Part shown: positions 1-12,132 of the stretch, one piece after another | Layout: every line of letters starts with the position of its first letter | Numbering within the stretch: the stretch's first letter is position 1 | Source: Argentina anserina | Lineage: Eukaryota > Streptophyta > Magnoliopsida > Rosales > Rosaceae | Length of the DNA: 64,000 nt | Reading direction: 5' to 3' | NCBI RefSeq assembly: GCF_933775445.1 | Contig: NC_065874.1 | Location: 14,589,001-14,653,000, forward strand | Position numbers and translations under genes: made by a program | Notes under the pieces: generated by a model | The model's input: only the letters and a program-made list of their open reading frames with translations | Told to the model about the DNA's origin: nothing | Database searches by the model: none

Positions 1-724
1 ATGACGACCTAGTGCAATCATTAATAAATGACACACAATACCGCATACCCGTGACTATAGGCTCATTGGAAGGTCCCCAAACATTAGAATGAATTAATTC
101 ACAAGGAGTATGACTCTTTGAAAAGCTCAGAGTATAGGTAAAACGATGACTCCTAGCAATGACACATGTTTCACAACGCAAAGATGACTCATCCACACCA
201 ATAAATAAAGAAAGCATTTTTTTTTTCATAACATGGAAAGATGAATGTCTCAATCGACGATACCACAACCAAATTTCACTTAGCTGATTAGAACTTGCTG
301 TCAGAGTGATGGGTGGCTGTGCTCTTGGTTTATGTTCTGCATATGTCTGATCTAGGTAAAATAATATACCCCTCAAATCCCCTCGATCGAGTATCTCTCT
401 GGTGAGAAGATCCTAAAAAATCACATGCATGGGGAAAAAGGTTATAAAACATCGAGACTCAATGTTCAACTGGGGGACATATAACAAGTGATGTGATAAA
501 TCAGGTACAAATATAACATTATGAAGTTCTAAAGTAGGAGTGATACGAACTGACCATCTCCCTAACACAGAAAAAGCCTCACCATTAGCATTAGTGACAT
601 AGGACACAAGTGGAGGAGATAACTCAGTAATATAATAAGATTTATCATAAGTCATATGATCGAAGGCACCAGAATCAATAATCCAAGTATCATAACCAAC
701 AAAGATATAAACTTTCAAAGCCAT
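1..724 (-). pseudogene. Ty1/copia pol fragment: protease, GAG-pre-integrase, start of integrase
   Basis: Read on the minus strand, the segment opens with a retropepsin active site (WIIDSGAFDHMT). It continues, after stops near position 413, into a GAG-pre-integrase zinc-binding stretch (C-E-T-C following LFIGVDESSLR) and the first part of the integrase core (VWGPSNEPIV, then FINDCTRSS), and then leaves the window. In copia integrases the first catalytic aspartate lies in H-S-D-V-W-G-P. Here the codon reads asparagine (HSNVWGP), and the nearby FIDDCTR motif reads FINDCTR, so the enzyme would be dead even without the stops. Only the middle of the polyprotein is in view; no LTR is seen on this side. 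The assignment to copia is firm from the domain order; the lineage is not determined. Confidence 0.8.
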
Positions 725-1600
725 ACCAATATTACCACTTGTAATATCTTGGTTATTTAAAGGGTAAAGTAATGGTTACTGTTTGCATTTTGAATGAAGT
801 AAAATTGATTGGAAATATATTTGTACGTGGTGCATATTGGTAACAAACAAATTTGTGAGTTATACATGTCTTTCCAAAGTTTTGGATTATAAAGAAATAA
901 CTTGGGAAAGAAAAATCAGAATTTGGTCTTGGAGTAATCTGGATCGTTGAGATCTCACCGTTTAATCACATCTCTTGGATTCAAGAGGTGGAAACGATAT
1001 ACATGAAAAGGGGATCCGATTGAGGGAAAGGAGGGAACGGAGACCGAACCAGTGGTCGGGATCGCGTTCTTGGTGGAGCTCGAGCACTTTTCCCTCGTTC
1101 TGTCTTTTCCGATGTCGTAGCGGTTGGGAAAGGCTTGGTATCATCAATTAGACACTTCTATAGTCATGATTTTCCATTACGGGTCTTGGGAAGGAGAATC
1201 AAAGTTAGGAAGAATCTGCAATATCAGTCATCTTTGTGTGGTTGTTGGTGATCTCGATTCTTGAACTCAAAAATCAAGATGATTATCTTGGTGAGCTCTG
1301 CATGTCCAGGTTATAGTCTAAATTCTTAAATAAATTTAAGGGATTTGGTATTCTGGGTTTTTGTTGGTTACTATGCTTGATGGTTTAAAAAGAGGAACCG
1401 ACCTCTTTCTTCTCCCTCTCAGCAATTGTCGTTTCTGGAATTGGATTAGTAGTCAGTCTAATTCGACGACTAAATTCGTCATCTTCTAGTTCTTGAATTA
1501 TCATGAGTTCTTCAGGAGATGTGTTGGAAGTTGTGTCTATTATTGGTGACCAAATTTCAGAAAGATAACGGTCCCAAAAAAATCTTTATGAACATTCAGG
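725..1600. other. No recognised gene between copia fragment and degenerate LTR
   Basis: No domain I recognise is present. On the minus strand about 1380-1575 is an open stretch of roughly 65 codons (it includes SPIIDTTSN and EELMIIQELEDDEF) without a start codon or clear homology. It could be an exon remnant or part of a retroelement gag, but nothing in the sequence decides this. Confidence 0.4.
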
Positions 1601-3881
1601 GTTCATGCGACCCTCAAGTCGCACCCAGAAGATTGGCAGTAATACTAGAGCTCTAGATGATCATCCCCACAACCGGCCAAGGAGTGGTTCTGACATATGC
1701 CTACGCCACTAAGGCCGCCACACAGGCAAAACATTGAAATACATTTTGCCACTTTGGCCGTCGCTAAGGCTAAATCATATGTATTCATTTTCTTTCGCCA
1801 AACTGGCCGCCACTAAGGCAGAACAACTCATACAAAGTCTTTTGCCTCATAAGACCGCCACAAAGACAACACCACAACCCATAAAGCTACACACGCAATA
1901 ATCATACCGGAAGATTCCGGTAACAACAAAATAATCACCACACAATAATGCCGGAAGGTACATTTTCTTCCCATCCGGTCACACAACATATAAGCACTTC
2001 GACTATACAATAATTCATCCAAAAACCTCCAAATTACCGAGAGGTACATTTTATTCCCCCTCGGTCCCATCCTCCACAATTCAATGAAAACCAACTAAAA
2101 ATACACTATATTTTACAAATATAGTAGCTTTATATACTTAGTGATAAATATATGCATATCATATTACCATTTAGATATACGTATATAAATCAGCAAATAT
2201 ATACACATTTATATTCAATCACACAATAAGTAAAAATTAATAAAATGTAAGTTCACACGTCTAGTTACCACCAAGGGTAACTAGACCAACGTGAGGTTTA
2301 CTCACCTTAATGCTTGCTTCCACTTCTAACTCAACAAGTCGAACACTTGTTTCCAACTCAAGCACCTAAGTTAAACAAAGCCCCCCTTAGTAAAAAAGGA
2401 ACCAAAACAAACCAAATAATAAACACTTCATAAATTTCAGCAAGAATGCTGAAATTACTAAGGTCACCCATGCCACACACTAGTGGCATCCACTCCAACC
2501 TCTTCACCCTCTTCTCCTCTTACTTCCCAAACACCACTCTCTCTGTCTCACTCTTTCTCTCAACTGTCCCAAAACAGCAATAAGATCCTAACTCGCAAAA
2601 CCACTACACCAATCGCCCAAAACAGTCCCAAAGCAGGGCTGTTGTGTTGTGGTAGAGTCCAACAAAATTAACTCTACCAAAACAGCCCCTAGGACACGGC
2701 CACTCTTTAAAACACAAAGGAACAACTTCACACTTCCAACACAGCTCTCGGCCTCCCTCTCCCTCAATTGTCCTAAAACACAACCTACTTCCCAACACTT
2801 CACTACACACACACACACACAGCCCCTTACTCTCGAAACCACCAAAACATCACCAAAGATAACAACTAACTCAACTTTCCTCTACCACAACACAGCAGCC
2901 CTGCTGCCAGCCTTAAAAACACACACCCAAACACTCTTACATCCTAAAAATTAACCTCACACCTACACAAAACAACCTCACAAACAAACTGATCAAACCT
3001 AAGTCAAACTACCTCAACACTTTCCAAATGTAAATTCAAGTGTTGGGATAGAGTTCTCACCTAACAGAAACGTTGGAAGGATATGAGAGCTGCTGCAGTG
3101 AAGTTATGACTTTTCAGTCACTGAAACAGCTGCAGGGGAGCCAAGTTCCAGCTTCAACTTCCTTCCCGCTTGCTCCAGCGTGGCCCAAGTAGCTAGGACT
3201 GTCGGGTGGAGCTACCTCCTTGCCCAGAACCTGCTGGTGACGCCTAACACGACGGTGGCAAGTTTCTGTTGACTCCTCCAAGTGTTGCAGTGGCAGCTGG
3301 GCTTCAAAGTTGTTACACCACCACTACCCAGTTGAAGAGAGAGGCTACCCGGTCACAAGGAGTCCAGCAACACAGGAAATCATAGCCGAAAGGTGAGCTC
3401 GATGATGAAGATGGATTTTTTGGAAATGGAAAGGAGGGAAGCGGTGGGAAGAAGCAGAAGAAAGAAAGGAGGAAAGAAAGAAATGGAAAAGTCTCGGGCT
3501 GGAGAGAGAGAAGGAGAAGATGAAACTAAATAGATATTTTCCAATACTTCCTCTCCCCATTTTACCCTTCCCACAACAACTTCCATAATTAAAATCTCGC
3601 TCCTCCAACTTCCTATTACTACGTGTCACATGTCTACAAACTCATTTTGACGAGCTCTACGATTTTTGTGAAGGAAGTTTTCGGAAACGAGCGACCGATC
3701 AAAAGTCAACTCTTGAGTCAACTGAATTAAATCGAAAAACGACTTAATGGTTCTCAAACCGATTTTTCTAATTCGAATGAGGGTTATTTAAAAGACGTAG
3801 AATATGGATATAACCAAAATATCATTTCATTAATCTTCATGAAATTATAAGACATTAGTAACGAAATTCGGGTTATTACAC
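1600..3881 (-). repeat. Degenerate antisense LTR of the TGTAATAACCC superfamily
   Basis: The right end reads CGGGTTATTACA, the reverse complement of the superfamily LTR start, and the 250 bp before it match the start of the intact LTRs at 31409 and 37739 (CGAGCTCTACGA, then GTGAAGGAAGTTTTCG and CGAGCGACCGA). Further left, GTGAGGTTTACTCACC near 2295 matches the conserved splice-donor palindrome of the LTR, and TACTAGAGCTCTA near 1645 matches the block at 29365. The first 600-700 bp of the matching LTR are not seen, so the left end is truncated and only estimated. The middle (2480-3050) is unlike the intact copies, so this is a diverged subfamily. It interrupts the 5' part of the gypsy gag at 3882. 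Confidence 0.6.
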
Positions 3882-3884
3882 CTA

Positions 3885-5449
3885 TCCTGGAGGACATTTT
3901 CTCTGATGACATATCGAGCACATCATCATACCATGGAAGTCCCAAAGAAGATGGCGATAACCTTCATACTATGGCGCATGAGTCCTCTTCTGACAATTCG
4001 CAGGTCTTGGTGACAGAGACATCCACAATCGAGGAGCAACTTTCCAATCTGTTGGAGATGGTTGAAAAGCTCACTTGAACGGTTGAATAAAAGGACGTGT
4101 AAATCGCTGAGCTATATAGCAAGTTGGAAGATCACAATGATGAGAACTCCACCAAAGGGTCACCTGGCAGGAGCAAAGTAAATGAAAAGGGAGAAACGTC
4201 TAAGAACATTGACGACTCGCTTAGTTCCTTGTCACTCCAACAATTGCAGGACATCATCACCAACTCAATTCGGGCTCAATATCGAGGTCCTTCTCGTGAC
4301 TCCCTCACTTACTCCAAACCTTACACTAAAAGGATCGACAACTTAAGGATGCCGCTGGGGTATCAGGCACCAAAGTTCCAACAATTTGAAGGTAAAGGAA
4401 ACCCAAAGCAACACGTCGCCCACTTTGTGGAGACTTGCAGTAACAGCGGGACAGAAGGCGATCCCCTTGTCAAGCATTTTGTTCGCTCGTTGAAGAGAAA
4501 TGCCTTTGAGTGGTATACAGACCTAGAGCCGGAGTATGTTGACAGTTGCGACCAGATGGAGCGTGAGTTCCTCAATCGATTCTATAGTACAAGGCGGATA
4601 ATGAGCATGATGGAGCTAACTAGCATGAAGCAATGGAAGGATGAACCTGTGGTCGACTACATCAATAGATGGCGATTACTTAGCCTTGATTGCAATGACC
4701 GACTATCAGAGGTGTCAGCTGTTGAAACGTGCATCCAAGGCATGCACTTTGATTTGTAAGGAATCAAGCCCCGTTCTTTCAAAGAGTTGGCTACTCGAGC
4801 CCACGACATGGAGCTATGTTTGGCAAGTCATAAGGGAAAGAATGAGTTCCTGGTTGACCAACGAAAAGACAAAGTCTTCGGAAGCAGATTTGACAAGGTT
4901 GTGAAGAAGCCTTCCAAAGAATCAATGGTCATCAATACTGCACCGGTTAAGATCTCTACGTGGGATAAGAATGAGTTCAATAAGGTGGAACCTCCTCGAA
5001 CCTACGATAGGAGTAAACGCACGTTGAAGGATATGGAGCGAAAGACGTACCCATTCTCAGACTCTGATGTGACGGGCATGTTAGAGGATCTGCTTGAAAA
5101 CAAGATAATAGATATTCCAGAGTGCAAGCGTCCAGAAGAAATGCATCGTGTCAACGATCCGAAGTATTGCAAATATCATCGCCTCATTGGTCACCTTATA
5201 GAGAAGTGCTTTGTTCTCAAGGATTTGATAATGAATCTCGCCAAGAAAGGGAAGATTGAGCTGGACGTTGACGACGTTGCTGAAGCCAATTGCACTACCA
5301 TAACATTTGGGTCGTTCGAGCCAGTTCCATTCCCTTTTCACCCAATGAAAGCACTGTTCCATTTCACAAAGGAGACGCACGAACATAAGAAGACCAAAGA
5401 AGTTAAAAAAATGTCCTACTTTCACGCCTATCCTCCAAGTTACCTCTAA
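3885..5449 (+). pseudogene. Ty3/gypsy gag, nonsense-riddled
   Basis: A capsid-type gag polyprotein that would package element RNA. A coiled-coil-like start (QLSNLLEMVEKLT) leads to the core (GYQAPKFQQFEGKGNPKQH, FVRSLKRNAFEWYTDL, FLNRFYSTRR), the conserved GIKPRSFKELATRAHDMEL block, and a C-terminal YCKYHR...GH...KCFVLK segment like a degenerate zinc knuckle. One reading frame is kept throughout but broken by stops at 4076-4078, 4088-4090, 4100-4102, 4757-4759 and 5447-5449; at several of these a glutamine or arginine codon is the expected residue, consistent with C-to-T change. The start of gag is missing because the antisense LTR ends at 3881. Motif style resembles the non-chromovirus (Tat-like) gypsy clade; that is my inference. 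Confidence 0.8.
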
Positions 5450-5497
5450 TACCGATGATGAATGATGGATATTGGTCACCCGGAGAAGAACTAGCAA

Positions 5498-6463
5498 ATG
5501 TATGATGTCAAATTCACTGATTTCCCAACAAGTCATAAGAAATCACCTCCACAACAGGAGGAGAATGGACAAGGATGTTTGGAGACGAAAGTCGTTCCAT
5601 ATTTGTGGAAGACTCTTCGCCAGAACTTGCCAATAGAGCAATTGCCTACAAAACAACCGAAGGTCACTTCAATGACCACAAGTTGTGAAGTTAGATCCAA
5701 AGAAGATGAAAAGTCGGAAGCACGAGAAATAGGTGCAAGTCAAGTGTTAAAGAAAAATGAGGTGTTTTTGAAACAATTGGAGAGTCTACCTTTCCAACTT
5801 AGCCTCTCTGACTTGATGCAATTGCCAAAATCAATGAGATGCGCACTTGTGGAGTTGCTCATTGATGTAGGAAAACACTTCACAAGCATGAAGGAATGTG
5901 GCGCGTGTGATGCATATTGTGATGCCATTCACTTCACAAATGATGACATTCAATTGGGCTCTAAGCCACATAATCGGCCTCTTTTTGTGACAGGGTACAT
6001 GCAAGAGCGGAAGTTGAATCGCATGCTCATAGACGGAGGGTCAACAGTAAATATCATACCCAAGTCAACCATGTCTCAACTCGTCATCAACATTGATGAG
6101 TTATCAAGGACTCATCTCATGATCCAAGGTTTCAACCAAGGAGGACAAAGAGCGATAGGGATGATCAGACTAGACATGGATATCAGAGAGCTAAAATCAA
6201 ACACCTTGTTCCATGTCATCAATGCGAAGACCTCGTACAACTTGTTGTTAGGACGACTATGGGTACATGAAAATGGCATCGTGTCATCCACTTTACACCA
6301 ATGCTTCAAGTTCTATCGCGGAGGTGTGAAAACCATGGTAGGAGATACCAAACCATTCACAGAAGCTGAATCATACTTTGCGGATTCTAAATTCTACACA
6401 GATGAGGAATCAATGAAAAAAGTCCTTCCGGTTGGAGTATCCTCTATGGGGAAAACTGCTTAA
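5498..6463 (+). pseudogene. Ty3/gypsy aspartic protease segment
   Basis: The same frame as gag continues through several stops (5450-5497) into a 321-codon open stretch. Residues about 150-240 form a retropepsin-like domain: RPLFVTGYMQERKLNRM is followed by LIDGGSTVNIIP, the active-site loop in the DGG variant common in this gypsy group, then LMIQGFNQGG and the second hydrophobic loop YNLLLGRLWVHENGIVSSTLHQ. This would process the element polyprotein. It ends at a TAA (6461-6463) inside what should be continuous polyprotein, so it is non-functional. It lies directly between gag and the pre-reverse-transcriptase region, the normal order. Confidence 0.8.
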
Positions 6464-7845
6464 GTTATGGAGAATGATACCAAATCAAAAGACATTGAGC
6501 TTCATGGTGAAGTGTCGCAAAAAGTGTCATCTGAAACGGCAACAGCGTCTACGGAAAGAAAAGCCAGTCATGCCTTTCTGGTCCTTCGCTATGTTCCGAA
6601 GTCTAGACAAATGGATGGGGAGTCTCCATTTGTGGGGACAAAGTCACAGGAGTGTCCACGAAAATTAGAAGAGGATGATGTGAAATTGTTGAGGGAGGAG
6701 TCAACATTGCCATTAATAAAGATGAGCAACTGAAATCCTACAAAGCAGCCACTAAAGGGGTTTGTCAAACCAATTAAAGGTAAGACAGAACATGGATTGC
6801 TACCCAACAAAAGAACAAGTGAAGGGTTCGATCCTAACGCATACAAGTTGTTAGAAAAGGTTGTATACGACTTTGGTTCATCAAGCAAAAAGGACGACCA
6901 AGTTGCAGTAAAGATGGCGCATGAGCTCAATGAGCCACAAAAGAAGTTAAGAGAGCAAGGGACACAGTTAATTCTTCTCAAGCTGGTCTCGGTTTCACTT
7001 CGAGCAAGCCAATCAGAATTTCAGGAAGAAGAATGGCAGAGCGAGCCAATGTGCAACATATCAGTGTCGAGGTAATTGAATAGAAGAGTCAAGAGGTTCA
7101 GTCAAACCCTCGCATTTCGTCGTTTGATCGCATTCGTCCAGGTTCTCGAAGAGAAACATCTGAACGTATTGAATGATCAATCACAAGGGTGTCGGTTTTT
7201 GACTGTGTGAACATGACAGCGAGTAGAGGTTCAGTCTTCAATCGCATCGGTAGTACAACCACTCGGCCTTCCATATTCAAAAGGATGTCACATTCAAACA
7301 AAAATAAGAAAGAGCCAAATCTCATTCCGCGAAAGCCTGCATTGGAAAGGATCCAAGCATCTAAGGAACGACAAATAAGCAAGAGGAAAACGACTTATAG
7401 TTAAGCGGAGAGCGAAGAAATCCAAAGTCTTATCCCGTCACGCATGAAGAGGCATTGTGTGTTGGAAGTGGATTCCACATATCAACTCAAAGTGAAGCAA
7501 CATACCATCATATTCACTGGCCAAAAAGGAGATAACAACCCCGGTAATGACAATGAGGATAACATTGTCCAAACCTCTTATCATATCACGGTGGTGGAAG
7601 CAGATGCCGTAGAAAAAGACGATCATGAAGATTTTGAAATTGAAGTAGATGAAGCTCCTCCAGAACTTGAAGATAGGGGGCAAGCCATTATGGACAAACT
7701 TAAGGAGATTAACTTGGGAACATAAGAAGACCCATGACCTATTTTTGTGAGTGTGTCTTTAAGTTCCGAAGAAGAAAAATAATGTCTTGATTTGTTGCTC
7801 GAGTACAAAGATGTCTTTGCTTGGACGTACAAAGAAATGCTGGTG
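6464..7845 (+). pseudogene. Ty3/gypsy region between protease and reverse transcriptase, truncated at RT start
   Basis: The polyprotein continues in the gag frame to about 7075 (with a stop at 6731-6733), and shifts frame between there and 7189. Recognisable blocks are EGFDPNAYKLLEKVVYDFGS, SRMKRHCVLEVD followed by KVKQHTIIFTGQ, and finally LLLEYKDVFAWTYKEM, which is the usual lead-in to the gypsy reverse transcriptase. Immediately after that motif the element sequence stops and locally duplicated non-coding DNA begins. Reverse transcriptase, RNase H and integrase are therefore absent from this copy, yet the element 3' end reappears at 9925-10791. Confidence 0.7.
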
Positions 7846-8165
7846 GTGTCATGTTGCTCATCTTCAACATCGTCGAGGATAGTGATCGTCCCGTCCTTGA
7901 AATGCTGGTGGTGTCATCATGTTGCTCATCTTCAACACCGTCATGCTGAATGTGATGTGTAAAGCCTAAAATGCTTTTATTGAGTGATGTCAATTCTATG
8001 AATTAAGAGCAGTCAAGCGATTAGGTCTTTTACGTTGTTGAAACTCTTGAAAGCCACCGTGGTGAATGTGATGCATAAAGCCTAAACCGCTTTTATTGAG
8101 TGTTGTCAAGTCTATGAAATGAGAGCACTCAAGAGATTAAGTCGTTTACGTTCTTCAAATCCGCC
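7840..8165 (+). repeat. Two short direct duplications at the gypsy/gene-fragment junction
   Basis: A 40-bp segment beginning TGCTGGTGGTGTCAT occurs at about 7840 and again at about 7902. A second, about 90-bp segment beginning GAATGTGATG and containing AAAGCCTAAA and GCTTTTATTGAGTG occurs at about 7949 and 8064 with scattered mismatches. They sit exactly where the pol sequence is lost and before the histone fragment, so they may record slippage or repair at the join. Confidence 0.65.
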
Positions 8166-8262
8166 AGAAATCAACGCGTTTCGAAAGCAGTCAAATGGCT
8201 AGATCGATCATGACTCTCAAATAGTTGTCAAAATCCTACAAAAAATATTATAAAAAGGTTAA

Positions 8263-9368
<1,106 letters not shown>

Positions 9369-9924
9369 ACAGCAATGAGTTTTTTATGTGTGTTGAACTA
9401 GAAGATTACAAGAGATTAAATATAACTTTACCAGACTATGATCTAATGAACTAAACTAATATATATTGGACATTAGTCAACATCTAAGTAGTACAAAGTA
9501 AAAAGAGACAGCTGCATTGGTTAATGAAGACAGAGGAAAAGAACAAAAACTACTTAGCAATCAATGCTAGAGAAGAGTTTCGTCAATTATCATCAATAAA
9601 TGCTTAAGCTGTAAACAAGCTGTAAAACTGAGCAATCACATCAGATTATGCTAAGATCCATTCTTCAACATGAACCAATTGCAGAGGGGATGAAAACATT
9701 TTTTTTGGGCATTGTGACCTACCCAATCAATACCAAATCAAATAAATCGACGGAGAGGTCAATAATTTCCCTTCGTGTCGAACTAAATCCCAGAAGTCAT
9801 AAGGAAAGATTACTACAAAATTTGCGGAGCCTCGGAAGCTAGCTCCACAAATTCTCTAAATTAAAGTGCATACTTCAAGCTGTGCTTTCGGCACGTGACG
9901 ACGACATGTCTGCATCACGACTTG
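9369..9924. other. Non-coding segment between DWF4 fragment and element 3' end
   Basis: No gene is recognised. The first part may be further DWF4 flank or intron; from about 9740 the sequence is probably the untranslated 3' part of the gypsy element, since it leads directly into its polypurine tract. The boundary between captured DNA and element is not visible. Confidence 0.4.
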
Positions 9925-9937
9925 AAGTGGGGGCATT
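9925..9937 (+). other. Polypurine tract of the gypsy element
   Basis: AAGTGGGGGCATT lies directly against the LTR start TGTAGACA. This arrangement (CTTGAAGTGGGGGCATT before TGTAGACA) is the usual second-strand primer site in this group of plant gypsy elements. It shows that the 3' end of an element is complete here. Confidence 0.75.
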
Positions 9938-10347
9938 TGTAGACATATGAAATTTAATGAAGTAAATCATCTTCATTAAATGATTAAATCGAACAAAAAC
10001 CGACAAAATTGCACACGTGGCCCAAAAGTCAACAAAGTTAGTGCGGATCCGAATAAAACTCGCGTCAGCACATAAATGGATGATCGTAATCGAAGCTACG
10101 TGATTCCGACTTAAATCGGAAATTGAATATTATTGACGATTCGAAATGGTAATTAGATATTTGATTAAATTAATATATTCCTTAACGGTTATAATTGAAT
10201 CAATTATTTGAATCTATTTAATTTAATTATGAGAATAACTAATTTTAAATTAATCAGAAAATACATATTAATTTAATTATACAATTAAAGAAATATTATT
10301 ATTTTAGTGTCATTAAAAAAATATTCTATAAAATATAAGCCTTGACA

Positions 10348-10356
10348 CTATAAATA
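10348..10356 (+). promoter_or_regulatory. TATA box of the gypsy LTR
   Basis: CTATAAATA about 410 bp into the LTR, after an AT-rich U3-like part and before a purine-rich leader, as expected for the LTR promoter. Confidence 0.6.
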
Positions 10357-10505
10357 CCACTTCCAACATGAAGGGAAAGAGACTTGAGAAAAAAGGAGAA
10401 AATCACTTGAGCATGAAAAGGGTAATAGAGCTCAATAGAAGGACCCCTACTTTGACTTCAACACAAGAGAGAGCAAGATCACTCTCGAGAAATCTCGAAA
10501 TCTCA

Positions 10506-10633
10506 CAAGTCCACGAAGAATCATCAAGCTACCAAATTACTCGTTCTTCATCAAATCCAAATCTAAACTCAAGTCCACGAAGAATCATTAAGCTATCAAA
10601 TTACTCGTTCTTCATCAAATCCAAATCTAAACT
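10506..10633 (+). repeat. 64-bp tandem duplication in LTR leader
   Basis: Two adjacent 64-bp copies begin CAAGTCCACGAAGAATCAT at 10506 and 10570, differing at two positions. Recent slippage or replication duplication within the LTR. Confidence 0.8.
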
Positions 10634-11041
10634 CAAATTCTCAAGATCAAGTGCACGTAACTCTTGAGCCAAGTTACATACGGAGATAGAATTAGAGGAG
10701 TTCACAAAGATTGTAACCTCACGCTTGATTATCAATAAATTACATTTTATTTGTACACATGATTGCATTGTTATTTGTTCTCAGATTCTCATTCTAGAAC
10801 TAGATCAATATATATAGCACATCATACCTTCCGATTCAAGTGTGTTTACGTAGCTTCATGCATATGCATATTGATGAATAAGCAACTAATTGAAAAGGCA
10901 AAAAATATTATCAGATGTATATGTAGTGTGTTCGATAAGAGAAGGGCCATTAACGGCGGCCAATCGTGGCAAAAACAATATACGTCCACACGCACTGTGG
11001 ACGTCCTCTTCCCTCGTATATATATATATATATATGAAGAA

Positions 11042-11574
11042 AGTTGATCCTTGAAAGGCCAGCCGGACAAATTGGCAGCTTCAGAAAGAGCTGCACCCCA
11101 TCGGCGCACAATCATATTGTCATGCTCAAACTCGAGTTCATGTTGAGCAAGTGCCTTACCAAAAGTACCTCTCAGGTGTCGGACATTAGAGGGTTTCACT
11201 TTGTAGAAAACTGGCCTAACCATCTGTCCTTTTGATTCTCTGCGTCTAAGAATCTCAACAAGTTCATCCAAACACCATGGTGATTCCGCATAGTTTTCAG
11301 AGAACACGATGACAGACATCCTTGACTCATTGATAGCTTTTAAAACTGATCGAGATATTTCTTCTCCTCTTTTGAGCACATCGTCTATCAAGGTCTTGAT
11401 TCCTTTGTTGCGCGAAGCTGTGTACAAATGGGTGAAATGGCTTGTGAAATTAGAGCGTGTATCTTCACCTCTAAAATTGAGAAACTCGTCGTGTTTGTAT
11501 GGAAAGGGGACTGAAGAAGAAGGAGAAGAACCAGCAGCAGTAGAAGAGGGTACTTGATTGGTTCTACCAGCCAT
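11042..11574 (-). pseudogene. TIR-domain exon of a TNL disease-resistance gene, orphaned
   Basis: From Met at 11574 (MAGRTNQVPSST) a serine-rich leader is followed by a TIR domain: NFRGEDTRSNFTSHF, GIKTLIDDVLKRGEEI, AINESRMSVIVFSENYAES and PWCLDELVEILRRR, then RPVFYKVKPSNVRHLRGTFG and NLSGWPF. TIR domains of plant receptors cleave NAD+; the conserved glutamate of the WCLDEL motif is present. The usual YDVFLSFRGEDTR reads HDEFLNFRGEDTR. After KDQLSS the sequence enters a (TA)n run (11017-11035) and no donor site, NB-ARC or LRR exon follows; an element LTR lies just beyond. So this is the first exon of a truncated receptor. A start 16 codons upstream (11622) is also open. TIR-only products exist, so function is unlikely but not excluded. 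Confidence 0.7.
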
Positions 11575-12132
11575 ATTGCTAGCCGCGCTTCTTGAACGCA
11601 AGCCACAGCCAACTAAACACATCGAAACCGCCCTCAGAATTGGGGTGTCGTTCCATCTCCGTAAGTCTGTAGCTCATTAAGTTAAATGTAATTTGTCTAT
11701 ACGTTTATGTATACATATATTTGTCAATTTCTGCTTCCTAATCTGCCGGCCAAAATATAATGAATATCTGCGATAACCATGATCACAAAGCGTTGGGAGG
11801 TTCGTGGGAGGAATACATCTTTTCCAAGTAACTTCCTTAATATATGCATTATTGGATTCACCACCACGTCCAATACGATCAGTCTAGGGACCTCGATCTT
11901 GGCCATATTCTTCAGGTGATTATGAAAATTTGATAATAAGTTTATTTGAACACACAGGAGATCGAAATAGTTATAAGCGTCCCTCACTAGCTAGGAAGTA
12001 GAGGTGGGAAACGGGCCGGGTCGGGCCGACCTGACTCATTTTAAGTAGGTCAAAATTGTGTAATATATTTCATAATCTTATTTCTAAAACGTTAGGTATG
12101 TCAAAATAATGACGTTTTCTTCATTATTTTAA

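Larger units (their letters stand above)
9938..10791 (+). repeat. 3' LTR of the gypsy element carrying H2A/DWF4
   Basis: The LTR starts TGTAGACATATGAAATTTAA right after the polypurine tract and probably ends at TCAGATTCTCA; the end is uncertain because there is no second copy in the window to compare. It holds a TATA box (10348-10356), a purine-rich transcribed leader and AATAAA near 10731. The 5' LTR is not in the window, so a target duplication cannot be checked. The LTR abuts the region next to the TIR-gene fragment. Confidence 0.65.

Noticed and set aside
1136..1152. TGGTATCATCAATTAG as a primer-binding site
   Set aside because: Only the first seven bases match the tRNA-Met site and no LTR end precedes it.
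10368..10667. 99-codon ORF in the gypsy LTR
   Set aside because: Caused by a purine-rich leader and a 64-bp duplication; sits in the transcribed leader and resembles no protein.
11724..11987. 87-codon minus-strand ORF upstream of the TIR exon
   Set aside because: No recognisable domain, no splice or start context; probably chance.
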